From Peptostreptococcus russellii (lineage in GTDB: Bacteria > Bacillota > Clostridia > Peptostreptococcales > Peptostreptococcaceae): a DNA stretch of 64,000 nucleotides. Shown piece after piece: positions 8,365 to 16,174 of this stretch; position 1 is the first letter of the stretch; each line of letters starts with the position of its first letter. The DNA is taken from the NCBI RefSeq assembly GCF_003012055.1, contig NZ_JYGE01000006.1, positions 62,001-126,000 on the forward strand, given 5' to 3'. The position numbers and the translations under genes are program-made. Below the pieces are notes generated by a model, which was not told where the DNA came from, made no database searches, and saw only the letters and a list, made by a program, of their open reading frames with translations.

Positions 8365-9386
8365 GAAAAAAAGATTTCAATGAGATTAAACTAGCGACTG
8401 CTTTACCTGTAGAAGCTTTTAAAAAATCAGACAATATAAAAATGGATAATAATTCAAGTAATAACTACATGATGGCAAATTCACCATCTGTAGAATATTC
8501 ACAACTTGATTTAAATAGAGATCAAAAAAATGAATTAGATGGCGGTTTTAAGAATAAAGTTAAATCTATAAGAAATTATAGAAAAATACTAACAAAGATA
8601 GCTACATTTATTACATTTGGAACTTTGTTTTTTATAGTGGCATATATCCTGATAAATGGATTGCCGAATTTGACACCTCAATTATTTGAGTGGAAATATA
8701 ACACGACAAATGTTTCAATGTTACCGTCTATCATTACTACTTTGTACATAGTGGTATTGGGCTTATTGATATCAGTTCCAATAGGAGTATTTACAGCCAT
8801 ATTTATGGTAGAATATCTTGATTCACAAAATGTTTTTATCAGGATAATAAGATTGGCGACTGATACACTTTCAGCTATACCATCTATTGTATACGGACTG
8901 TTCGGTATGTTGTTTTTCGTCTACTATCTAGACTTGAAAAACAGTGTAATATCAGGAGTTTTGACAGTATCGATTATGGTGCTACCAGTAATAATACGTT
9001 CTTCAGAAGAGGCGCTTCTCAACGTAAGAAATGACTACAGATGGGGATCATTAGCATTAGGAGCTGGTAGGTTGAGGACTGTGTTTAGAGTTGTTCTTCC
9101 CGCTGCACTTCCTGGAATTATTTCAGGGGTTGTATTATCAACAGGTAGAATAATTGGTGAATCAGCTGCACTTATCTATACATTAGGTACATCTACAAAG
9201 CTTCCGACTTCACTGTCAAACTCAGGAAGAACATTGTCCGTTCATATGTATATGTTGTCTGGAGAAGGCAGATTTATAGATCAAGCATTTGCAACTGCTG
9301 TTGTAATACTACTTATGGTACTAATTTTAAATGCTATCAGTAGTTTTATAGGCAAAAAAATTGCAGGAAAGAGCTATATGAAGTAA
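8358..9386 (+). CDS. pstA: Phosphate ABC transporter permease PstA with long N-terminal extension
   Basis: The second membrane subunit of the phosphate transporter. It starts at TTG 8358, 7 bases after GAGGAGGG, overlapping pstC. The permease core begins near residue 80 (KILTKIATFITFGTLFF) and includes SLALGAGRLRTVFRVVLPAALPGIISGVVLSTGRIIGESAAL, the EAA-like loop that contacts PstB. PstA is usually about 280-300 aa; this one is 342 aa because residues 1-75 form an Asn-, Asp- and Ser-rich, apparently disordered cytoplasmic extension (for example MDNNSSNNYMMANSPS). No later start with a good ribosome site is visible. About 106 bases separate it from pstB. Confidence 0.92.
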   Translation: MLGKKDFNEIKLATALPVEAFKKSDNIKMDNNSSNNYMMANSPSVEYSQLDLNRDQKNELDGGFKNKVKSIRNYRKILTKIATFITFGTLFFIVAYILINGLPNLTPQLFEWKYNTTNVSMLPSIITTLYIVVLGLLISVPIGVFTAIFMVEYLDSQNVFIRIIRLATDTLSAIPSIVYGLFGMLFFVYYLDLKNSVISGVLTVSIMVLPVIIRSSEEALLNVRNDYRWGSLALGAGRLRTVFRVVLPAALPGIISGVVLSTGRIIGESAALIYTLGTSTKLPTSLSNSGRTLSVHMYMLSGEGRFIDQAFATAVVILLMVLILNAISSFIGKKIAGKSYMK

Positions 9387-9492
9387 TTATTAGAAATTAT
9401 AGCAAAAACTGGGCTAAAATAATTTATATTATATAAGAATTATTTAAATAAAGGCCTTAATAATATAGAAGCAATAGGATTGGGAGAACAGA

Positions 9493-10242
9493 ATGAAATT
9501 TAATATAAAAGATATGAATTTATTTTACGGAGATTTTCAGGCTCTTAAAAATGTAAATTTAGAGATAGAAGAAAAGGAAATAACGGCATTTATAGGACCA
9601 TCTGGATGTGGTAAGTCAACCCTTTTGAAGAGCTTAAATAGAATGAACGATTTAGTTAGAGGTTGTAAGATAGAAGGTGACATCAGACTAGATGGGATGG
9701 ATATATATGGAAGTGACGTGGACGTCAATAATCTAAGAAAAAGAGTAGGTATGGTGTTTCAGCAGCCAAATCCATTTGCAATGAGCATATACGACAATAT
9801 AGTCTATGGTCCCAAGACTCATGGAATAAAGAACAAGTCTCAACTAGATGAAATTGTCGAGTCAACACTAAAAAGAGCAGCAGTATGGGATGATTTAAAG
9901 GATAAAATAAATAAATCTGCCCTGAGCTTATCAGGAGGTCAGCAGCAGAGACTTTGTATAGCAAGAGCACTATCTGTAAATCCAGAGGTTCTTTTGATGG
10001 ATGAGCCAACTTCAGCTCTAGATCCAATATCTACTGGAAAGATAGAAGAGCTTTGTACATCATTGAAAGACAATTATACAATAGTAATGGTTACCCACAA
10101 TATGCAACAGGCTCTTAGAATCTCAGATAAAACTGCATTTTTCTTGAATGGTGAGATAATAGAATATGATGAAACTCATAAATTATTTACTACACCATCA
10201 AATATACAGACAGAAAATTATATAACAGGAAGATTCGGTTAG
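9493..10242 (+). CDS. pstB: Phosphate ABC transporter ATP-binding protein PstB
   Basis: The ATPase that powers phosphate import. All ABC motifs are present in the 249-aa protein: Walker [10 protein letters not shown] (about residues 36-44), Q-loop [15 protein letters not shown], signature [15 protein letters not shown], Walker [14 protein letters not shown], and the switch His in [12 protein letters not shown] 9493 follows GGGAG. phoU starts 11 bases after the stop. Length and motif order are standard. Confidence 0.97.
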   Translation: MKFNIKDMNLFYGDFQALKNVNLEIEEKEITAFIGPSGCGKSTLLKSLNRMNDLVRGCKIEGDIRLDGMDIYGSDVDVNNLRKRVGMVFQQPNPFAMSIYDNIVYGPKTHGIKNKSQLDEIVESTLKRAAVWDDLKDKINKSALSLSGGQQQRLCIARALSVNPEVLLMDEPTSALDPISTGKIEELCTSLKDNYTIVMVTHNMQQALRISDKTAFFLNGEIIEYDETHKLFTTPSNIQTENYITGRFG

Positions 10243-10252
10243 GAGAAAATAT

Positions 10253-10930
10253 ATGCTTAGAAAAACTTATGATGAAGAATTACAACAATTATTTAATAAA
10301 TTAATAGAGATGGGTTCATTGGTAGAAGATCAAATAAAAAACTCTTTGATAGCACTTGAGGGAAGAGACCTAGACCTTGCTAGTGGAACTATATATAAAG
10401 ACAGACTAGTAAATCAAATGGAGAGGGAAATAGAAAAAGATTGCTTGAATCTAATCCTTACTCAGCAGCCAGTAGCGACTGATTTGAGGAATATATCTGC
10501 TTGTCTAAAAATAGTGACTGACTTAGAGAGAATAGGAGATCACGCTCAGGATATATCAGAGATTTCTATATCTCTAGGAGAAAATAAACTAACAAATGAG
10601 CTAGATGAGCTTCATAAATTCTTTGATATTATAAAGGTAATGCTCAAAGATGCCATCGATTCTTTTGTAGCGTCAGATGTTGAATTGGCAAAAAATGCCA
10701 AGAAAATGGATGATACAATAGATAAACTGTATATGAATTTTAGAAAAAAAGCTATATCTTCGGCATCAAAAGATCCTGCTTCAGCAGAGGAATGGATAGA
10801 TTTATTACAAGTGGCAAAGTACCTAGAAAGAGTAGGAGATCACGCAGAAAATATTTGTGAATGGGTAATATTTTCGGTGACAGGTGACTACGTTGAATCT
10901 TTAAAGAACCCAAAAAGGATGAGGAGTTAA
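10253..10930 (+). CDS. phoU: Phosphate signalling regulator PhoU
   Basis: PhoU links the Pst transporter to the PhoR kinase and represses phosphate uptake when phosphate is plentiful. The 225-aa protein has two PhoU three-helix repeats, each with the metal-binding signature: VTDLERIGDHAQDISE (about residues 86-101) and VAKYLERVGDHAENICEW (about 188-205). It begins 11 bases after pstB. Its usual output partners downstream, phoP and the membrane part of phoR, are missing here, so its signalling role in this strain is uncertain. Confidence 0.96.
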   Translation: MLRKTYDEELQQLFNKLIEMGSLVEDQIKNSLIALEGRDLDLASGTIYKDRLVNQMEREIEKDCLNLILTQQPVATDLRNISACLKIVTDLERIGDHAQDISEISISLGENKLTNELDELHKFFDIIKVMLKDAIDSFVASDVELAKNAKKMDDTIDKLYMNFRKKAISSASKDPASAEEWIDLLQVAKYLERVGDHAENICEWVIFSVTGDYVESLKNPKRMRS

Positions 10931-10931
10931 A

Positions 10932-10979
10932 TTGATATTTTGTGTAGAAGATGATCAAAACATTATGTTAAAGACTTGA
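10932..10979 (+). pseudogene. phoP: Remnant of response regulator phoP (first ~11 codons only)
   Basis: Immediately after phoU, a GAGGAG site and TTG 10932 begin a frame reading MIFCVEDDQNIMLKT and then stop. MIFCVEDD-NI is the characteristic first beta strand and acidic pocket (Glu-Asp-Asp) of PhoP/PhoB-type response regulators, the gene normally found after phoU. From about base 10962 the similarity ends and the sequence continues into the kinase frame. The short frame ends with TGA overlapping the kinase TTG start (TTGA at 10976-10979). I read this as the 5' scar of a deletion that removed nearly all of phoP and the start of phoR. Confidence 0.75.
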
Positions 10980-11998
10980 AAGATAGAGTTAAAATTACAA
11001 ATAAGATACTTGATAATATGAATGAAGGTCTGATAATGCTTGATGAAAAGGACAATATAGTAGCAGTAAACAAATCGGCTATCAATCTTTTGGACTCGCC
11101 TGATATAGACCATATTGGTATGAATATAATATCTTTGGTTAGGGAAAAAGCCTTTATTGAGGCGATTGAATCAAATAAAAGTAAAACTGTATTTTTGAGT
11201 AAAAATGAAAAGTATTTAAATTTACTAGTGTCTGAGTTAAATGATTCAGATGGGAGCATGAGTGGAAAGATAATATTTATTATAGATAATACTCAAAAGT
11301 ATATAGAAGAAAAGTATAGAAGAGAGTTTTCAGCAAATATATCTCATGAACTAAAAACACCTTTAACTAGTATCAATGGCTATGCAGAGATAATTGCTGA
11401 AGGTATGGCCAATGAAGATGATGTAAAAGGATTTGCCAAAACAATATTGATTCAAGGTAGAAAGCTTCTAGAGATGATAGACGATATTATTAAGCTATCA
11501 AAGCTAGATGAAGAAGATCTAGAAGAGATTGGATTGGATAAAGTGGAAGTCGATGTCAACAGCATAGCAGAGTCTGTGATAGCTATGGTAGACTCTATGG
11601 CCATAGAAAAAAATGTTGAGATAGAGTTTTATCCAAAGAACAAAATTTTAATCAAGTCAGTTGAATCAATGCTTGAAGAGATTTTCTACAATCTTATGAC
11701 AAATGCCATCAATTATAATATAGACGGTGGAAGGGTAAGATTGGAGATAGAAGATAGAGCTAATGATATAAAAATTTCTGTATCAGATACAGGGATAGGT
11801 ATAAAAGAAGAGGATGTGCCTAGAATATTTGAAAGGTTTTATATGGTTGATAAGGCTAGAAATAAAAATAATTCAAACTCTACAGGTTTAGGGCTTGCAA
11901 TAGTTAAGCATATAGTGAAGAGGCTAGGCGGCAAAATAGATGTAAAGAGTGAAATAGGTAAAGGGACCACTATGGAAATCTTTCTTACTAAGAAATAG
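10976..11998 (+). CDS. phoR: PhoR-type sensor histidine kinase lacking its membrane sensor region
   Basis: A 340-aa kinase with a PAS domain (about residues 10-105), HisKA dimerisation domain with phospho-acceptor His124 in FSANISHELKTPLTSINGYA, and an HATPase domain with N box (TNAINYN), G1 (DTGIGI), F box (RIFERFYMVDKARN) and G2 (STGLGLAIV). PhoR proteins normally have one or two transmembrane helices ahead of the PAS domain; none is present. The in-frame sequence upstream of TTG 10976 reads HYVKD and then meets a stop at 10952. There is no clear ribosome site, so translation may depend on coupling to the phoP remnant. The catalytic part looks intact but soluble and without an adjacent response regulator. 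panC begins 28 bases later. Confidence 0.85.
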   Translation: MKDRVKITNKILDNMNEGLIMLDEKDNIVAVNKSAINLLDSPDIDHIGMNIISLVREKAFIEAIESNKSKTVFLSKNEKYLNLLVSELNDSDGSMSGKIIFIIDNTQKYIEEKYRREFSANISHELKTPLTSINGYAEIIAEGMANEDDVKGFAKTILIQGRKLLEMIDDIIKLSKLDEEDLEEIGLDKVEVDVNSIAESVIAMVDSMAIEKNVEIEFYPKNKILIKSVESMLEEIFYNLMTNAINYNIDGGRVRLEIEDRANDIKISVSDTGIGIKEEDVPRIFERFYMVDKARNKNNSNSTGLGLAIVKHIVKRLGGKIDVKSEIGKGTTMEIFLTKK

Positions 11999-12026
11999 AA
12001 GGGAGAAGGGTTTTACCCTAGTAACT

Positions 12027-12881
12027 ATGAAAATTATAAAAACAATTGATGAAATGAGAGACATATCAAAAGATATATTTAAGAGTTCAAAAGAATTAGG
12101 CTTGGTTCCTACAATGGGATATCTTCATGAAGGGCATAAAAGTCTTATAAAAAAAGCTAAGAAAGAAAATGATTTAGTAGCAGTGAGTATATTTGTAAAT
12201 CCAACACAGTTTGCTCCTGATGAAGATTTGGAAAACTATCCAAGAGATTTAGATAGAGATGCTAAAATATGTGAAGAATTAGGTGTAGACTATATTTTCC
12301 ATCCAAGGGAAGAAGAGATGTATCCTGAAAATTTCTCTACATTTGTGCTACCTGGAGAGAATATGACAAATATAATGTGCGGAATTACAAGACCAACCCA
12401 CTTTAGAGGTGTCTGTACTGTACTTACAAAGATATTTAATATTATATCCCCTCAAAGGGCATATTTTGGAGAAAAAGATATACAGCAGTTGGCCATAGTC
12501 AAAAGAATGGTAGAAGATATGAATTTTGACATAGATATAGTGGGATGTCCGATTGTAAGGGAAGATGATGGACTAGCAAAAAGTTCTAGAAATAGCTATC
12601 TAGATTCAAATGAAAGGGAGTCAGCTAGCATTTTAAGAAAGAGTATTTTAAAGGCTAAGCAGATGATTGAATCAGGAGAAAGAGACGCTATAAGAGTACA
12701 GGCGAGCATGATAGAGATGATAGAAAGTGAAGCCTTGGCTAAGATAGATTATATAGAAATATTGGATTTTGAGACATTTCAAAGATTAAAGGTAATACAA
12801 AATAAAACATTGATATCTATGGCTGTTTATATAGGAAAGACAAGGCTGATAGATAATATGGTAATAGATTTAAATAAATAA
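12027..12881 (+). CDS. panC: Pantothenate synthetase (pantoate--beta-alanine ligase)
   Basis: PanC joins pantoate and beta-alanine with ATP to give pantothenate. The 284-aa protein has the HIGH-like ATP motif TMGYLHEGHKSLI (about residues 29-41), FVNPTQFAP, FRGVCTVLTKIFNI, YFGEKDIQQL and the KMSKS-like region AKSSRNSYL. It follows the kinase fragment closely, so it probably rides on the pst transcript. The ribosome site GGGAG ends 21 bases before the ATG, and GGG-TTTTA-CCC (12008-12018) can fold in between, as at panB. No panD was seen. Confidence 0.95.
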   Translation: MKIIKTIDEMRDISKDIFKSSKELGLVPTMGYLHEGHKSLIKKAKKENDLVAVSIFVNPTQFAPDEDLENYPRDLDRDAKICEELGVDYIFHPREEEMYPENFSTFVLPGENMTNIMCGITRPTHFRGVCTVLTKIFNIISPQRAYFGEKDIQQLAIVKRMVEDMNFDIDIVGCPIVREDDGLAKSSRNSYLDSNERESASILRKSILKAKQMIESGERDAIRVQASMIEMIESEALAKIDYIEILDFETFQRLKVIQNKTLISMAVYIGKTRLIDNMVIDLNK

Positions 12882-12921
12882 CGTACATATCGAAAAACTC
12901 ATATAAATAATTTACAAACTT

Positions 12922-12965
12922 AAAGAGGTGTTGTAAAGCCAGCTATCTGGCTACAACACCTCTTT
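12922..12965. terminator. Strong bidirectional terminator between panC and the permease
   Basis: AAAGAGGTGTTGTA (12922-12935) pairs with TACAACACCTCTTT (12952-12965), and an inner stem AGCCAG-CTAT-CTGGC extends it to about 20 bp. Both convergent genes can use it. A second hairpin, GAGAGCTA/TAGCTCTC (12976-12997), lies between it and the permease stop. Confidence 0.85.
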
Positions 12966-13021
12966 GGGTATTTAGGAGAGCTATATATCTAGCTCTCTAT
13001 TTAATTTATCAGTAAATTTTA

Positions 13022-14410
13022 TTATTCAATGTTTGTTGCAGGGTCCATTGAGTCTAACTGTATAGTTTCTCCTCCGCCCTTGTTCATCTTTCCTCTTCTA
13101 AACCAATAGATAGGAAGACCAAGTGCTGTAACACCAATTCCTATAAATGCCTGATCAGGATTTGTAATCATCTGATTGATAACAACAAATAGTCCACCAG
13201 CTATAGCAAGTAGAGGTATTACTGGGTAGAAAGGAACCTTATATGGTCTATGCATATCTGGTGCCTTCTTTCTAAGAACCATAACAGATGCGAATGTAAG
13301 TATATAGAAAATCCATATAGTTGCAACAGCTATGTTTGTTAGGAAGTCAAACTTTCCTGATAGTGCAAATACGCAAGATATCACTGTGATAAGTATTGTA
13401 GATGCAGCAGGAGTTCCGTTTTTAGTAGTTGATCCCCAAAGGTTTGAAAATGGTAGTGCATTTGTCTGAGCTAGTGCGTATGGCTGTCTTGAAGCAGAGA
13501 ATAAGTTTGCTCCACAACATCCAAATACAGATACCAAGATACCAATAGTAATGAAAGTACCGCCCATTTTTCCGAACAAAAGGTTTGCTACTTCAGTAGC
13601 AGGGGCTTCAGACTTCATCATTACATCTGCAGGAACAACGAATAGATAAGCTACGTTGATTGCTATATAAGTAAGTATGATAACTAAAAGTCCACCTATT
13701 AAAGCCTTAGGTAAATCTTTTCCAGGATTTTTCATTTCTCCTGCAATAGCTCCACCATCTATCCAGCCCTGATAAGCAAATAGTGTTGCCAATATACCAC
13801 CAGCAAGTACTGAAGCTATATTTGCATCTGGTGCAACGAAAGGTCCAAGATTTTGAACTCCATTACCAACTGATGGACCATGTATTAATCCTACAACTAC
13901 TATGATTGCTAGTGGTATAAGCTTTACCACACCAGCTACAACCTGTACAGCATTTCCTAGTCTTACTGAAATTGAATTCATTATTGCAAGGAATATGATG
14001 GTAGCGATTGCCAAAGGGATAGCAGTTTCTGGTCCCCAACCTAAAAGTATAATTGCTGTCTGAGCAAATATTACGGCTAGAGCAGCTATAGTAGCTGGGA
14101 ATAGTACAAGTGTCTGACACCATCCAACTAAAAATGCTAATGTATCACCAAATCCGGCTCTTACCCATTCTACCATACCACCAGTCTTTGGTATAGCAGC
14201 TGATACTTCTGCCGTAGTAAGTGCTCCTAGTATAGATAAAATACCTCCCAAAAGCCATATTAAAAGTCCGATTCCAGGTGCTCCACCTGTAATTGTGTAA
14301 ATTGCGTGTGGCTTGAAGAAAACACCCGATCCTATAACAAGACCTACAACTAGTGTAAGTGCTGAGAAGAATCCAAGGTTTTTCTCAAGTCCTTGTGATT
14401 TCTTTTCCAT
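13022..14410 (-). CDS. APC-superfamily amino acid permease/exchanger (SteT-like)
   Basis: A 462-aa membrane transporter with about 12 hydrophobic helices. The first helix contains LVVGLVIGSGVFFKPHAI, the substrate-binding GSG motif of APC transporters, followed by TTAEVSAAIPKTGGMVEWVRAGFG, which fits the SteT / L-type amino acid exchanger branch. The C-terminal 25 residues are hydrophilic. ATG 14410 is preceded by AGGAGA on the minus strand. It faces away from the HAD gene upstream and ends at the strong bidirectional terminator. Substrate specificity cannot be read from the sequence; serine/threonine or another neutral amino acid is likely. Confidence 0.88.
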   Translation of the reverse strand: MEKKSQGLEKNLGFFSALTLVVGLVIGSGVFFKPHAIYTITGGAPGIGLLIWLLGGILSILGALTTAEVSAAIPKTGGMVEWVRAGFGDTLAFLVGWCQTLVLFPATIAALAVIFAQTAIILLGWGPETAIPLAIATIIFLAIMNSISVRLGNAVQVVAGVVKLIPLAIIVVVGLIHGPSVGNGVQNLGPFVAPDANIASVLAGGILATLFAYQGWIDGGAIAGEMKNPGKDLPKALIGGLLVIILTYIAINVAYLFVVPADVMMKSEAPATEVANLLFGKMGGTFITIGILVSVFGCCGANLFSASRQPYALAQTNALPFSNLWGSTTKNGTPAASTILITVISCVFALSGKFDFLTNIAVATIWIFYILTFASVMVLRKKAPDMHRPYKVPFYPVIPLLAIAGGLFVVINQMITNPDQAFIGIGVTALGLPIYWFRRGKMNKGGGETIQLDSMDPATNIE

Positions 14411-14596
14411 AGTTAATTCTCCTAAAAAATATTTTTACTACGATATGCTAAAATCATTTTATATCATTTAGGTGAATTATTTATGAATTATTAGAGAACC
14501 TAATATGAATATAGGTAAAGTTTGTTTGAAGTTTGTAAAAATTGTGGTATTAACATACAAAAAATAAAAAGACAAGAGAAATACATAAGAAAAAAG

Positions 14597-15544
14597 CTAT
14601 TTAGTAAGCAGATAAACTAGCAGATCAAAGAGATTTTTGAAGCTATTAATTTCAAAATCAGGCCTAGAATCTATATTGAGATTACTGTATTTTCTATGGT
14701 TTATCCAAATACTTTTATATCCTGCATTGTTGGCTCCGTAGATATCATTTGAATATGAATCACCTATATAAAAAAAGTCATAATCGTGAATAACTTTTTT
14801 ATTTTTAATGATTTTATTTGTATTTAAATGATTTTGTTTGACGTTTTCAGTGTTATTTAACTCGTTTTTCATATGAATTTTATATGTATTTCTATAATCT
14901 TTCGGCAAAAAAAGAGCATTTTTTTCATTATTATTTATAATAGTATTTTCATACATTTTTTTATCAAATTGTTCATTTTTATACTTATTATGCTTGATAA
15001 TATTATTCTGATTATTCTCCTTTGAGAGTAAATTCTCTAAAATATGCTCTCTGGCATAATCAAAAATCTCCACACTCGGCTTATGAAAGCCCACATCTTC
15101 AGAAATAAATATATTTTCCCTTGGAATATATTCTTCTACACCAAGATATGAAATCTTTTCAAACTGTTCTTTATGGGGTCCATTTGAAATAATCCCCATA
15201 GGAATTTGATAGTTCTTTAAAAGTTTAAGTGAGTTTTCTACATGTTCATTTAGCTTTATATATTTCTTATCCCTTAGATAAAGTAGTTGAAACTCAAGGG
15301 CCTTGCTTTCATCTATTATAATACCATGATCCTTAAAGGCATTTTGTGCTCTGTATATACACATTTCCTCCATAGTAATCTCCCCAAGAAGAGCTTTTTC
15401 ATAGATTTTGTTGTTGTAGAGTCTAAAGTCTAAAAATATATCATGTATATTAGAAGGTGTATGCCCAAACATATGGAAAAAAGCCAGCTTGAAGGGATCC
15501 TCAAGATCATATAGAGTATCATCTATGTCAAATACAAAAATCAT
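14597..15544 (-). CDS. HAD-superfamily hydrolase with Asn/Lys-rich insert
   Basis: A 315-aa phosphatase-like protein of the YjjG/pyrimidine-nucleotidase type. HAD motif I is FDIDDTLYD (residues 5-13), motif II is ISNG (119-122), motif III is the Lys in GFHKPSVEIF (152-161), and motif IV is IGDSYSNDI (260-268). Between motifs III and IV, about residues 175-253 form a lysine- and asparagine-rich insert (for example KENNQNNIIKHNKYKN) not found in the roughly 230-aa family; all catalytic motifs are kept. ATG 15544 follows AAGGAGG. Substrate unknown. Confidence 0.88.
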   Translation of the reverse strand: MIFVFDIDDTLYDLEDPFKLAFFHMFGHTPSNIHDIFLDFRLYNNKIYEKALLGEITMEEMCIYRAQNAFKDHGIIIDESKALEFQLLYLRDKKYIKLNEHVENSLKLLKNYQIPMGIISNGPHKEQFEKISYLGVEEYIPRENIFISEDVGFHKPSVEIFDYAREHILENLLSKENNQNNIIKHNKYKNEQFDKKMYENTIINNNEKNALFLPKDYRNTYKIHMKNELNNTENVKQNHLNTNKIIKNKKVIHDYDFFYIGDSYSNDIYGANNAGYKSIWINHRKYSNLNIDSRPDFEINSFKNLFDLLVYLLTK

Positions 15545-16008
15545 AAATCCTCCTTAAATAAAAGTAATCTTAATTCTATTATATAACAGGGGTCAATAAT
15601 AAATATATATAGAGCTTAGTAAGACTTTATATAAAAAAACAATAGTAAATAGTAAATATTAAAATAGAATAAGTGTCCAGATTAGTAAGAAACTAGTAAA
15701 GAATAAGGAAAATAATAAAATTCATAAGAAAGAGTGTTTATAAAAGCTATATAAAGCTTGGTAATATGTTGTATCAAAAGAACAAGAGTAAAATGATAAT
15801 GGAATAGATGAAGAGCTCAGTAAGAATTAGAGGAGAAGGAAAATAATAAAATATATAGATAGAGATAGATAAGAATATATAGGGATAGGTAAGAAGTGTT
15901 TATTGATATAAGACTTAATAAATAACTTAGTAAAAAACGAGCTTAGACTAAAAAGTTACGACAGAAGGGATAGTTTTTAATAAAAGTATATAAAAAGTAT
16001 ATATATTG
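15545..16008. other. Purine-rich, gene-free region
   Basis: About 460 bases with no coding frame of interest. The plus strand is unusually rich in A and G and contains loosely repeated AGTAAGA / GGTAAGA words (near 15617, 15684, 15819 and 15888). It runs into a perfect terminator at 16009 although no plus-strand gene precedes it, so a small RNA is possible. Confidence 0.4.
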
Positions 16009-16042
16009 AATAGGTATTTAGAAGGGTAAATACCTATTTTTT
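16009..16042 (+). terminator. Orphan Rho-independent terminator
   Basis: AATAGGTATTTA, loop GAAGGG, TAAATACCTATT, then Ts: a perfect 12-bp stem with a T-run on the plus strand. No plus-strand gene lies within 3 kb upstream. The remaining bases to 16174 carry the promoter and the GGAGGAAG ribosome site of the next gene. Confidence 0.8.
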
Positions 16043-16174
16043 AAAAGAGTGATGAGCTATAGATATTAGCTATTAAATAGAATGTAAGTTATAGATTTAA
16101 ATTATAAAAAGCTGGATTTTATTAAGTCTTTCTTATACTATAATTAATGTAAAATGAATAGGAGGAAGCAGTAA

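Noticed and set aside
9725-10027. Minus-strand open frame inside pstB
   Set aside because: It is a shadow of the strongly conserved pstB coding sequence.
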